The notes under the pieces: generated by a model
Told to the model about the DNA's origin: nothing
Database searches by the model: none
What the model saw: the letters and a program-made list of their open reading frames with translations, nothing else
Shown here: one piece after another, positions 1 to 5,164 of the stretch
Layout of the letters: every line of letters starts with the position of its first letter
Position numbering within the stretch: the stretch's first letter is position 1
From: an uncultured Peptostreptococcaceae bacterium
GTDB taxonomy: Bacteria; Bacillota; Clostridia; Peptostreptococcales; Anaerovoracaceae
Reading direction: 5' to 3'
NCBI GenBank assembly: GCA_905236895.1
Contig: CAJOQI010000003.1
Location: forward strand, 1-5,746
DNA length: 5,746 bases
Made by a program: the position numbers and the translations under genes

Positions 1-342
1 CGTGAGGTTGAAGTCGATTGTCTCATCAGCCCGCTGGATATCTCCCGTAACCGTAACATCGGCATTCCTGAACGTAATGTTATTGCTGAGAAGCATAACG
101 TGGTTCTCGCCGATGTTGGCCCAGTTGCCCCAGTAGGCGCCAGTTACCCCAGCGGTGTTGCCGGTAGTGTCAGTCGCCTCGGTAATGTCGCCATCGGCCA
201 GGTCGCGAGTGCTCGCAGGCACCGCCGCATAGACATCGTTAAATGCTGTCGTTCCTAGATTGCCCATTATCAAGACTAGCGTCAGTATTATGGCGACAAA
301 AGGGTTTACGCTACGCCTAATTTGTTTTCTCTTTTTATTCAT
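1..342 (-). CDS. Secreted or surface protein, N-terminal 114 residues only (3' end beyond the window)
   Basis: The frame is open from an ATG at 342 down to base 1 with no stop, so only the N-terminus is present. The start is supported by AGGGAGG (348-354) five bases upstream. The protein begins with a classic signal peptide: basic MNKKRKQIRRS, a hydrophobic stretch at about residues 15-34 (PFVAIILTLVLIMGNLG) and a likely cleavage site after DVYA, near residue 39. The mature part is rich in Thr, Asn, Asp and Gly, with alternating hydrophobic residues (NNITFRNADVTVTGDI) typical of beta-strand surface proteins such as beta-helix or Ig-like adhesins. I do not recognise a specific family. Codons are rich in GCC, GGC and ACC, while the leader is very AT-rich. 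It is transcribed away from rpsI and separated from it by the rpsI terminator and its own promoter. Export is well supported; function is unknown. Confidence 0.8.
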   Translation of the reverse strand, partial: MNKKRKQIRRSVNPFVAIILTLVLIMGNLGTTAFNDVYAAVPASTRDLADGDITEATDTTGNTAGVTGAYWGNWANIGENHVMLLSNNITFRNADVTVTGDIQRADETIDFNLT

Positions 343-507
343 TCTTTCCTCCCTATTTACAAATACACTTTTTTCGGGGAATATAGCCTTTTCTTATCGA
401 ATTTAACCTACCCTTTCAGCCTATACTTACTGTCACGTAAAAATAGTTTATACAGGATGCCCTAGAGACTATATTATTAAGTAAATATTGTATATCCTTC
501 TATATTA

Positions 508-531
508 ATCTATTGTTAAAACACAATAGAT
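508..531. repeat. 9-bp perfect inverted repeat at the predicted transcription start
   Basis: ATCTATTGT (508-516) and ACAATAGAT (523-531) are perfect inverted copies around a 6-bp spacer. The repeat sits immediately downstream of the predicted -10 box of the secreted-protein gene, where either a repressor operator or a 5'-terminal mRNA hairpin would act. No U-tract follows, so it is not a terminator. Confidence 0.6.
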
Positions 532-537
532 AGTATT

Positions 538-566
538 AGTATACCGCAATGCATGCCCTTCTTCAA
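538..566 (-). promoter_or_regulatory. Putative sigma-A promoter of the secreted-protein gene
   Basis: On the minus strand TTGAAG (561-566) and TATACT (538-543) are separated by exactly 17 bases. The predicted start point is near 531, giving an AT-rich leader of about 190 nt before the ATG at 342. The -35 box matches consensus at only four of six positions, so this is a moderate prediction. Confidence 0.5.
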
Positions 567-641
567 GGATGACATTTGCACTGAGTAATTTATTTCGCAG
601 CATTACAATTGATGTGATAATTTTTGTTGAAAAGTCCCTTT

Positions 642-669
642 AAAAAAGCACGGCCAATTGTGACCGTGC
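642..669 (-). terminator. Intrinsic terminator of the rplM-rpsI operon
   Basis: Read on the minus strand, a GCACGG/CCGTGC stem (664-669 with 648-653), extendable by one U-G pair, is followed directly by six U residues (642-647). It begins 14 bases after the rpsI stop codon. Confidence 0.9.
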
Positions 670-683
670 CATTTCTATAATTC

Positions 684-1085
684 TTAACGTTTGCTGAACT
701 GGGATGCTCTACGAGCTTTCTTCAGTCCATACTTCTTTCTTTCCTTCATTCTTGGATCTCTTGTCAGGAATCCCGCAGCCTTAAGAGGTGCTCTATAGCT
801 TTCGCTATCTGCCTGACAAAGAGCTCTGGAAATACCGTGTCTTAAAGCTCCGGCCTGTCCTGTGAATCCGCCGCCGAATACGGTAGCGATTACGTCGAAC
901 TTGCCTTCGCAGCCGGCAATCTGGAAGGGTCTCTGAACTTCGTTCTTAACAACTTCGTTGCCAAGTCCGAAATATCCATCCAGGTCCTTCTTGTTAACGG
1001 TTATCTTTCCACTTCCGGGAACGAGTCTAACTCTGGCTACTGAAGATTTTCTTCTGCCTGTACCTTGATACTGAAGCTTTGCCAT
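684..1085 (-). CDS. rpsI: 30S ribosomal protein S9 (uS9)
   Basis: Complete 133-residue S9, close to the usual bacterial length of about 130. It shows the N-terminal [14 protein letters not shown] motif, the central [20 protein letters not shown] block, and the basic C-terminus [19 protein letters not shown] ending in QFSKR. The tail of this family reaches the ribosomal P-site and contacts tRNA. The terminal SKR is intact; RRASQ stands where I would more often expect RRSPQ, a mild variant. The start ATG (1083-1085) has AAGGAGG (1094-1100) eight bases upstream. It lies 17 bases after the rplM stop, so it is cotranscribed as the second gene of the conserved rplM-rpsI operon. The intrinsic terminator follows at once. 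Confidence 0.98.
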   Translation of the reverse strand: MAKLQYQGTGRRKSSVARVRLVPGSGKITVNKKDLDGYFGLGNEVVKNEVQRPFQIAGCEGKFDVIATVFGGGFTGQAGALRHGISRALCQADSESYRAPLKAAGFLTRDPRMKERKKYGLKKARRASQFSKR

Positions 1086-1102
1086 TATCTATTCCTCCTT
1101 CC

Positions 1103-1531
1103 CTAAAACTCCAGGACTTCCGGCTTCTGCGCTGCATGAGCGTGCTCCGGTCCTGCATAAACCTTTAACTTCTTGTACATCTGACGACCCAGTCTTCCGT
1201 TGGGAAGCATTCCCTTAACTGCGTGTCTGATGATTTCTTCCGGCTTCTTAGCCTGAAGCTTTTCGAAGGTGATCTCTCTGAGTCCGCCGGGATATCCGGT
1301 ATGTCTCTTATAGATCTTTTCCTTTCTCTTCTTGCCCGTTACATCTACCTTCTCAGCATTGATTACGATTACATAGTCTCCGCAATCAATATGAGGTGTA
1401 TAGATGGGCTTTCTCTTTCCTCTTAAGACCATTGCAACTTCAGATGCAAGACGTCCAAGAGTCTTTCCCTCTGCGTCAACCACATACCATTTGCGATCGA
1501 CTTCCTGAGGCTTTGCGATGTAAGACTTCAT
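1103..1531 (-). CDS. rplM: 50S ribosomal protein L13 (uL13)
   Basis: Complete 142-residue L13, the usual Firmicute length. Family hallmarks are the N-terminal [19 protein letters not shown], the [24 protein letters not shown] block, the GYPGG turn, the [23 protein letters not shown] motif and the C-terminal [17 protein letters not shown]13 is an early-assembling 23S-binding protein. The frame stays open upstream to an ATG at 1600, but the start at 1529-1531 ([10 protein letters not shown]) is preferred: it matches the family N-terminus, has AAAGGA (1539-1544) seven bases upstream, and the extra 23 codons fall in the structured leader. It is the first gene of the operon and is followed by rpsI after 17 bases. 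Regulation probably includes the leader at 1556-1672. Confidence 0.97.
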   Translation of the reverse strand: MKSYIAKPQEVDRKWYVVDAEGKTLGRLASEVAMVLRGKRKPIYTPHIDCGDYVIVINAEKVDVTGKKRKEKIYKRHTGYPGGLREITFEKLQAKKPEEIIRHAVKGMLPNGRLGRQMYKKLKVYAGPEHAHAAQKPEVLEF

Positions 1532-1555
1532 TTTTCTTTCCTTTCCACCTACTGG

Positions 1556-1672
1556 GTTTCGCATGGCGAAACTTTTTCGATTGTGCCTACTGGAATCCAA
1601 AGGATCTTTTTCAGCCTTGACTAAAACTTTTAGCTGTGCCCCTCTCGGACGGAGACCATCCTGATAGGCACA
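1556..1672 (-). ncRNA. Structured rplM leader, candidate L13 autoregulatory leader
   Basis: The minus-strand RNA upstream of rplM is strongly structured. A stem UGUGCC/GGCACA (1667-1672 with 1635-1640) encloses a second stem GGAUGG/CCGUCC (1656-1661 with 1647-1652) with a UCU loop and an asymmetric internal loop (UAUCA opposite GAGAGG). Further down, GUUUCGC-CAU-GCGAAAC (1556-1572) forms a perfect 7-bp hairpin 12-17 bases before the ribosome binding site. Ribosomal protein leaders upstream of L13 are an established class in low-GC Gram-positives, in which L13 is thought to repress its own operon. Position and overall form fit, but I could not run a covariance-model search, so the family assignment is an inference. 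Confidence 0.55.
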
Positions 1673-1703
1673 TAAACACGCATTTTCTAAGGCGTGCCTT
1701 GGT

Positions 1704-1732
1704 ATTATATCTCAGATACACTGAAATTGCAA
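1704..1732 (-). promoter_or_regulatory. Sigma-A promoter of rplM-rpsI
   Basis: On the minus strand TTGCAA (1727-1732) and a perfect TATAAT (1704-1709) are separated by exactly 17 bases (1710-1726). The start point should lie near 1697, giving a leader of about 165 nt, long enough to carry the structured element before rplM. Confidence 0.85.
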
Positions 1733-1754
1733 CAACTAAATATTGTGGTATACT
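1727..1754 (+). promoter_or_regulatory. Putative promoter of the murE-like gene, sharing its -35 box with the rplM promoter
   Basis: The same palindromic TTGCAA (1727-1732) lies 16 bases upstream of TATACT (1749-1754) on the plus strand. TGG directly before it (1746-1748) makes an extended -10 element. The predicted start is near 1761, about 50 bases before the murE-like ATG. A 10-bp palindrome, GCATATATGC, follows at 1768-1777 and could be an operator or simply AT-rich sequence. Confidence 0.65.
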
Positions 1755-1810
1755 ATAGAGCATTAGAGCATATATGCCTATAAAAAACCATCTAACAGAA
1801 AGGTTAAACC

Positions 1811-3373
1811 ATGAAGATTTTCGAACTTTTAGATAAGACACCCTTCACTCTGATTCAGGGCAATCCGGAGGCGGAAGTAAAGGGTATATCCCACGACAAT
1901 AGAAAGGTTAAGGAAGGCGACATTTTCGTCTGCGTCCGGGGCAGTCACTTCGATACCCACGACGTTATTGAAGATGCGGTATCAAAGGGCGCCAGCCTTT
2001 TGATCATAGAAAAGGATGTGCCCCTTCCCGAGGGAGTTGCGGCAATCAAAGTTGACAGCTCAAGAGCTGCCGTATCATATATTGCTGCATCCTTCTACGG
2101 CATGCCTGCAGAGAAGCTTAATATTATCGCAATCACCGGTTCCAAGGGAAAAACCACCGCAACCCATATGATGGCAGCCATCTTAAGAGAAGCGGGCTAT
2201 AGAACGGGAACCATCGGTACCAACGGCGCGGTCTATCCTCTAACAGAGGAAGCCCTCAAGATTCCCGGTGCGGAGAGATACCACTATGTGGACTGTGAGG
2301 AAACTCCCGGTCACGCCTATTACGAGCTTCACAATACAACTCCGGAACCAACGGAACTTCAGATGCATCTGGCCATGATGGTAGCTTCAGGATGCACCCA
2401 CCTTGTAATGGAAGTATCTTCCCAGGCCATCAAACAGAACCGTGTGGACGGCATGGTATTCGACCACGGCATCTGGACCAATCTTGCAACGGGGGATCAT
2501 ATTGGTGGTGCGGAGCACGAAACCTTTGATGACTATGCATGGTGCAAGGCTCAGGTATTGAATATGAGCAAGCTTCGCTATGTAAATCTGGACGATCCGT
2601 ATTACGAAGATTTTGTTAAGTATATCAATAAGCTGACCATCCCCTACGGCGAGTCGGAGGAAGCGGTCTATAGAGCCCAGGAGATTCAAAACGTCTACGA
2701 CGAAGAGACCAGGTCTCCCGGAGTTGCATTTAAGGTCAGCGGACTTTGCTCCGGATACTTCATGATAAATATGCCGGGAGAGTTTAACGTGTATAACGCC
2801 CTCTCCTGTATCGCAGTTGCCAATCAGATTGAGATTCCCCCGGAGCCAATTAAGAAAGCTCTTGCCAATCTGAAAATCAGGGCAAGATACAATCCTACCT
2901 ATGACGGCAAATTCAGGGTTTTCGTAGACTATGCCCATAACGGTTACAGCACCATCAATCACCTTGAAGGCTTAAAGGAATATCGCCCAAATCGCATTAT
3001 TTGCGTCTACTCCGCCGACGGAAGCCGTGACCGTTCCCGTCGTTGGGAGATGGGTGAAATCTGTGCTGAGATGGCAGACATCAGCATCGTCTCCGAAGGC
3101 CATTCCAGATATGAAAGTTTCGAAAGCATTCGGGACGACATCCTCATAGGCATCGCCAAGGGCGAAGAAAAAATCGGACGCCCCAGCACCTACGAGGTAA
3201 TTCAGGATCGCGTGGCAGCTATCAGAAGAGCTATCGACCTGGCGGAAGAAGGCGACATAGTAACGATAATCGGCGTAGGCGGTCACAAGAGTTATCTGGA
3301 CATTAACGGCGTGGAAGAACCCCACAGCGATATAGAAACCGTAAGAGAGTATATAAAAGAGTTGGGTATTTAA
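1811..3373 (+). CDS. MurE-family Mur ligase (UDP-N-acetylmuramyl-peptide synthetase), amino-acid substrate uncertain
   Basis: Complete 520-residue Mur ligase. The family joins an amino acid to UDP-MurNAc-peptide with ATP in the cytoplasm during peptidoglycan synthesis. The N-terminal domain (about 1-100) has the MurE-like HDNRKVKEGDIFVCVRG block. The central ATPase domain has P-loop GSKGKTT (110-116), TTPEPTELQ (176-184), EVSSQAIKQNRV (201-212), TNL then DH (229-230), and K246, aligned with the carbamylated lysine. The C-terminal domain has FVDYAHNG (371-378), DGSRDRSRRWEMG (403-415) and a GVGGHKSY segment (488-495) in place of GKGHE. The overall order is that of MurE, but the place where diaminopimelate enzymes have DNPR reads SEGHSRYE (428-435), and the segment between GTIG and TTPE is long (about 39 residues). 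It may therefore be a paralogue with a different substrate, so I give no gene symbol. AGAAAGG lies seven bases before the ATG. Confidence 0.88.
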   Translation: MKIFELLDKTPFTLIQGNPEAEVKGISHDNRKVKEGDIFVCVRGSHFDTHDVIEDAVSKGASLLIIEKDVPLPEGVAAIKVDSSRAAVSYIAASFYGMPAEKLNIIAITGSKGKTTATHMMAAILREAGYRTGTIGTNGAVYPLTEEALKIPGAERYHYVDCEETPGHAYYELHNTTPEPTELQMHLAMMVASGCTHLVMEVSSQAIKQNRVDGMVFDHGIWTNLATGDHIGGAEHETFDDYAWCKAQVLNMSKLRYVNLDDPYYEDFVKYINKLTIPYGESEEAVYRAQEIQNVYDEETRSPGVAFKVSGLCSGYFMINMPGEFNVYNALSCIAVANQIEIPPEPIKKALANLKIRARYNPTYDGKFRVFVDYAHNGYSTINHLEGLKEYRPNRIICVYSADGSRDRSRRWEMGEICAEMADISIVSEGHSRYESFESIRDDILIGIAKGEEKIGRPSTYEVIQDRVAAIRRAIDLAEEGDIVTIIGVGGHKSYLDINGVEEPHSDIETVREYIKELGI

Positions 3374-3387
3374 TCCAACTCTTTTTT
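3355..3387 (+). terminator. Intrinsic terminator of the murE-like gene, containing its stop codon; possibly bidirectional
   Basis: GAGTTGG (3359-3365) pairs perfectly with CCAACTC (3375-3381), followed by six T (3382-3387). Four flanking A-T pairs can extend the stem to 11 bp. The 5' arm is coding sequence and the TAA stop (3371-3373) is in the loop. On the minus strand the same hairpin ends in TTTT, so it may also terminate the convergent surface-protein gene, whose stop lies 16 bases away at 3397. Confidence 0.88.
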
Positions 3388-3396
3388 CTTGCAAGC

Positions 3397-4128
3397 CTAA
3401 CTGTTCTGAAGCTTTCTTGCCATAACTACCATAGACATACATCCTACAACAAAAACTCCCCCAAGAATGGCCCTTGCCTTGGTTTTATCCTTTTCGGGGT
3501 GATGGTTCTGCGTTGCACCGAGGGGCTCTATTAATCCTTCTACTTCTTCCGGTATTCCACTTACTGTTTCATCCATGGCCTCTTCAAGTTCTAGCCTTTC
3601 GACCTTCGGATCATCTCCCATATCGTCGATTCTGTCAGCTGACTGCACCATTATGCTTCCACCTTGGAACTTTGTGGATAGACAGGAGGCCACCTCTTCA
3701 TCATTTTGATAAACCTTTACAATTGCAGCAAGATGGCGTCCCCTTTGTTCCTTCCCGTCGAAGGCCAATCGAAACTCCGATACCTCTGCAATGCCCTTTG
3801 GTATGATGAGGCGGCTATCCCCAATCTCTTTACCTTCATAACGAATCGGCTCCATGGTAGCAGCATCAACCAAATGCACTTCTATCAAATATTCCATTCC
3901 CTCTTCCATATTCACTCCCGCTACGGAAACCATCAGATATTTTCTCCCCTCACCTTTAATGGAATCGTCACCATCCTCTGCATCCCTTAAAGTAACCCCC
4001 AGAGTAATTGGAATCTCAATCTCTTCCGGATCCCACGTTTCTCCCTCTCCGTAAACCATCTGACTCAGCATCATCCCTACGACTACCACAAGCAATACTA
4101 TTCTTCCAATCCTTTTCTTTACTTTCAT
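3397..4128 (-). CDS. Membrane-anchored surface protein with one VaFE-like domain
   Basis: 243 residues. It starts with a signal peptide: MKVKKRIGR, a hydrophobic run at 10-20 and possible cleavage near residue 27. Residues about 38-160 resemble one VaFE-type (ester-bond-stabilised, Ig-like) repeat of Gram-positive surface proteins: VTLRDAEDGDDSI at the front, then a strand corresponding to 'Y.V.G.LMD..TG.P' (MEYLIEVHLVDAATMEPI), then IPKGIAEVSEFRLAFDG and KVYQNDEEVAS. An acidic linker (162-203) leads to a C-terminal membrane helix (about 220-237) and a short RKLQNS tail. No LPxTG sortase motif precedes the helix. The frame extends upstream to an ATG at 4218, but the start at 4128 is chosen because AAGGAGG (4135-4141) is six bases away, it gives the signal peptide, and the promoter and its start point lie inside the longer version. 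It converges on the murE-like gene. Its partners and role are unknown; the VaFE assignment is from memory of the pattern. Confidence 0.8.
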   Translation of the reverse strand: MKVKKRIGRIVLLVVVVGMMLSQMVYGEGETWDPEEIEIPITLGVTLRDAEDGDDSIKGEGRKYLMVSVAGVNMEEGMEYLIEVHLVDAATMEPIRYEGKEIGDSRLIIPKGIAEVSEFRLAFDGKEQRGRHLAAIVKVYQNDEEVASCLSTKFQGGSIMVQSADRIDDMGDDPKVERLELEEAMDETVSGIPEEVEGLIEPLGATQNHHPEKDKTKARAILGGVFVVGCMSMVVMARKLQNS

Positions 4129-4145
4129 CCTCTTCCTCCTTTTCC

Positions 4146-4180
4146 AAAAAACAAAAGGAAGCACCTTTCGGCACTTCCTT
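4146..4180 (-). terminator. Terminator-like hairpin at the 5' end of the surface-protein mRNA (possible attenuator)
   Basis: On the minus strand an 11-bp stem (4170-4180 with 4155-4165) closes on a GAAA tetraloop (4166-4169), followed by UUUUGUUUUUU (4156-4146). Two of the pairs are G-U in this strand and would be A-C mismatches in the other, so the structure belongs to minus-strand RNA. It lies between the predicted start point (about 4183) and the ribosome binding site (4135-4141). Confidence 0.75.
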
Positions 4181-4189
4181 GCATTTATC

Positions 4190-4218
4190 ATTTTACCCAT
4201 CGATTCTTCCCCCGTCAA
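4190..4218 (-). promoter_or_regulatory. Sigma-A promoter of the surface-protein gene
   Basis: On the minus strand TTGACG (4213-4218) and TAAAAT (4190-4195) are separated by exactly 17 bases, with one mismatch to consensus in each box. The start point near 4183 supports translation from 4128 rather than 4218. Confidence 0.78.
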
Positions 4219-4259
4219 AGTTTTTCTTTCTTTCCCCTTTTGTTTTTTTCTTAAATATT

Positions 4260-4279
4260 TTCCCCTTTGCTGCGGGGAA
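4260..4279. repeat. 6-bp inverted repeat overlapping the -35 region of the TPR operon
   Basis: TTCCCC (4260-4265) and GGGGAA (4274-4279) are perfect inverted copies around 8 bases. They flank the weak -35 region of the plus-strand promoter, a usual place for a regulator site. At six bases per arm it could be chance. Confidence 0.35.
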
Positions 4280-4293
4280 TGGAATGATATAAT
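4266..4293 (+). promoter_or_regulatory. Extended -10 promoter of the TPR/DUF4037 operon
   Basis: A perfect TATAAT (4288-4293) is preceded by TGA (4285-4287), forming an extended -10 element. The -35 is weak (TTTGCT, 4266-4271, 16-base spacer), as extended -10 promoters tolerate. The box overlaps an upstream ATG at 4292, so that ATG cannot be the translation start of this transcript. Confidence 0.7.
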
Positions 4294-4330
4294 GAGGGTG
4301 ATTTATAGTTCAAAAAAAATCGAGGTAAAT

Positions 4331-5164
4331 ATGGCTATTAAACCTGAAGATTATAAAGAACCACGCTGCGTTCTTTGTGAGGAGCCTTATGGAAAGGTGC
4401 CTGAAGTCAAATCCGTACCCCAACATAGAATCATAGAGAAGATGGACGAATATATGAGCCGTCGGGATTACAGCGGTGCAGAGCGCCATCTTCTATATTG
4501 GCTTCAAGAAGCAAAGCTTGGTCACGACAAGCGCGGTCAGCTTATGATTAGAAACGAACTGGTTGGTCACTATCGCAAGGTCGGGGACAAGGAGAAGGCC
4601 TTTGAAAACGCAGAGGCCGCCCTCGCCCTGGTTGAAGAGATGGACTTCCACGGAACCATCTCCTCGGGAACCACCTATATAAATATTGCCACAGCATATA
4701 ACGCCTTCGGTGAAAACGAGGCTGCTATTGGTTTATTTGAAAAAGCAAAGGAGATCTACGAGGCAGCCCCGGGAACTCAGCCCCAACTATTGGGAGGCCT
4801 CTATAATAATATGGCTTTGACCTATGTAGCCCTTAATAACTTTGCTGCGGCGGATCCCCTCTACGCCAAGGCTTTGATTCAGATGGGACAGGTTCCCAAC
4901 GGCCAGCTTGAGCAGGCCATCACCTATCTAAATATGGCTAACCGGGTGGAAAATGAGATGGGTCTGGAGGAGGGAGAATCGGAGATCAACGATCTTCTGG
5001 ACAAAGCCTACGAACTGCTGGATGATTCCACGGTGGACCGCAACGGTTACTATGCCTTCGTCTGCGAGAAGTGCGCACCAACCTTTTCTTACTACGGGCT
5101 CTTTCTTGCCGCGGAGGAATTAAACAGAAGAGCGGAAACGATTTATGGCGGAGGAACCATATGA
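4331..5164 (+). CDS. Tetratricopeptide-repeat protein with terminal CxxC pairs, paired with a DUF4037 gene
   Basis: 277 residues, cytoplasmic (no signal peptide or membrane helix). The N-terminus MAIKPEDYKEPRCVLC carries C13 and C16. At least four TPR-like helix pairs follow, at about 70-104, 113-146 (TYINIATAYNAFGENEAAIG), 156-185 (LYNNMALTYVALNNFAAAD) and 196-230. Near the C-terminus comes YYAFVCEKCAPTF with C245 and C248. The two CxxC pairs look like a zinc site or a redox pair brought together by the superhelix; this is inference. The frame extends to an ATG at 4292, but that codon overlaps the -10 box. ATG 4331 has GAGG (4322-4325) five bases upstream and fits the family N-terminus as I remember it. 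The stop overlaps the next start as ATGA (5161-5164), so the two proteins are probably translationally coupled and may act together. TPRs usually bind other proteins; no enzymatic motif is visible. Confidence 0.88.
   Translation: MAIKPEDYKEPRCVLCEEPYGKVPEVKSVPQHRIIEKMDEYMSRRDYSGAERHLLYWLQEAKLGHDKRGQLMIRNELVGHYRKVGDKEKAFENAEAALALVEEMDFHGTISSGTTYINIATAYNAFGENEAAIGLFEKAKEIYEAAPGTQPQLLGGLYNNMALTYVALNNFAAADPLYAKALIQMGQVPNGQLEQAITYLNMANRVENEMGLEEGESEINDLLDKAYELLDDSTVDRNGYYAFVCEKCAPTFSYYGLFLAAEELNRRAETIYGGGTI

Larger units (their letters stand above)
343..641 (-). other. AT-rich intergenic region and long leader of the secreted-protein gene
   Basis: No convincing coding frame lies here. Read on the minus strand it holds the promoter (538-566), the inverted repeat (508-531), about 190 nt of AT-rich leader, and the ribosome binding site AGGGAGG (348-354). 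I could not match the leader to a riboswitch class I know, including cyclic-di-GMP-I/II and preQ1. Short possible helices such as TATAG with CTATA are too weak to call. Confidence 0.55.

Noticed and set aside
361..480. Possible riboswitch (cyclic-di-GMP or preQ1) in the secreted-protein leader
   Set aside because: I looked for the characteristic conserved cores and did not find them; only weak AT-rich helices are present.
1532..1600. N-terminal extension of L13 from an ATG at 1600
   Set aside because: The 23 extra codons coincide with the structured leader and its hairpin (1556-1572), lack similarity to L13, and a better-placed start with a ribosome binding site exists at 1531.
1596..1610. 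Short hairpin GAUCC-UUU-GGAUU in the rplM leader as a possible attenuator terminator
   Set aside because: The stem is only five pairs with one wobble, and no U-tract follows it on the transcribed strand.
1611..1841. 76-codon minus-strand open frame overlapping the rplM promoter and the murE-like start
   Set aside because: It spans both divergent promoters and the leader RNA, so its sequence is explained by regulatory DNA.
2387..2962. 191-codon open frame on the minus strand inside the murE-like gene
   Set aside because: It lies wholly antisense to a well-conserved Mur ligase, resembles no family I recognise, and its composition is what reverse-frame translation of the ligase would give.
2972..3442. 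156-codon minus-strand open frame crossing the murE-like 3' end
   Set aside because: It is antisense to the conserved Mur ligase C-terminus, crosses a strong terminator and overlaps the surface-protein gene.
4129..4218. N-terminal extension of the surface protein from an ATG at 4218
   Set aside because: The promoter boxes, predicted transcription start and 5' hairpin lie inside this stretch, and the extension would bury the signal peptide.
3474..4292. Several plus-strand open frames of 66-110 codons opposite the surface-protein gene and its upstream region
   Set aside because: Pro-, Ser- and Phe-rich translations are reverse-strand shadows of an acidic, Glu-rich protein and of polypyrimidine upstream DNA.
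4292..4330. N-terminal extension of the TPR protein from an ATG at 4292
   Set aside because: That ATG overlaps the perfect TATAAT box, lacks a convincing ribosome binding site and would lie upstream of the transcript start.
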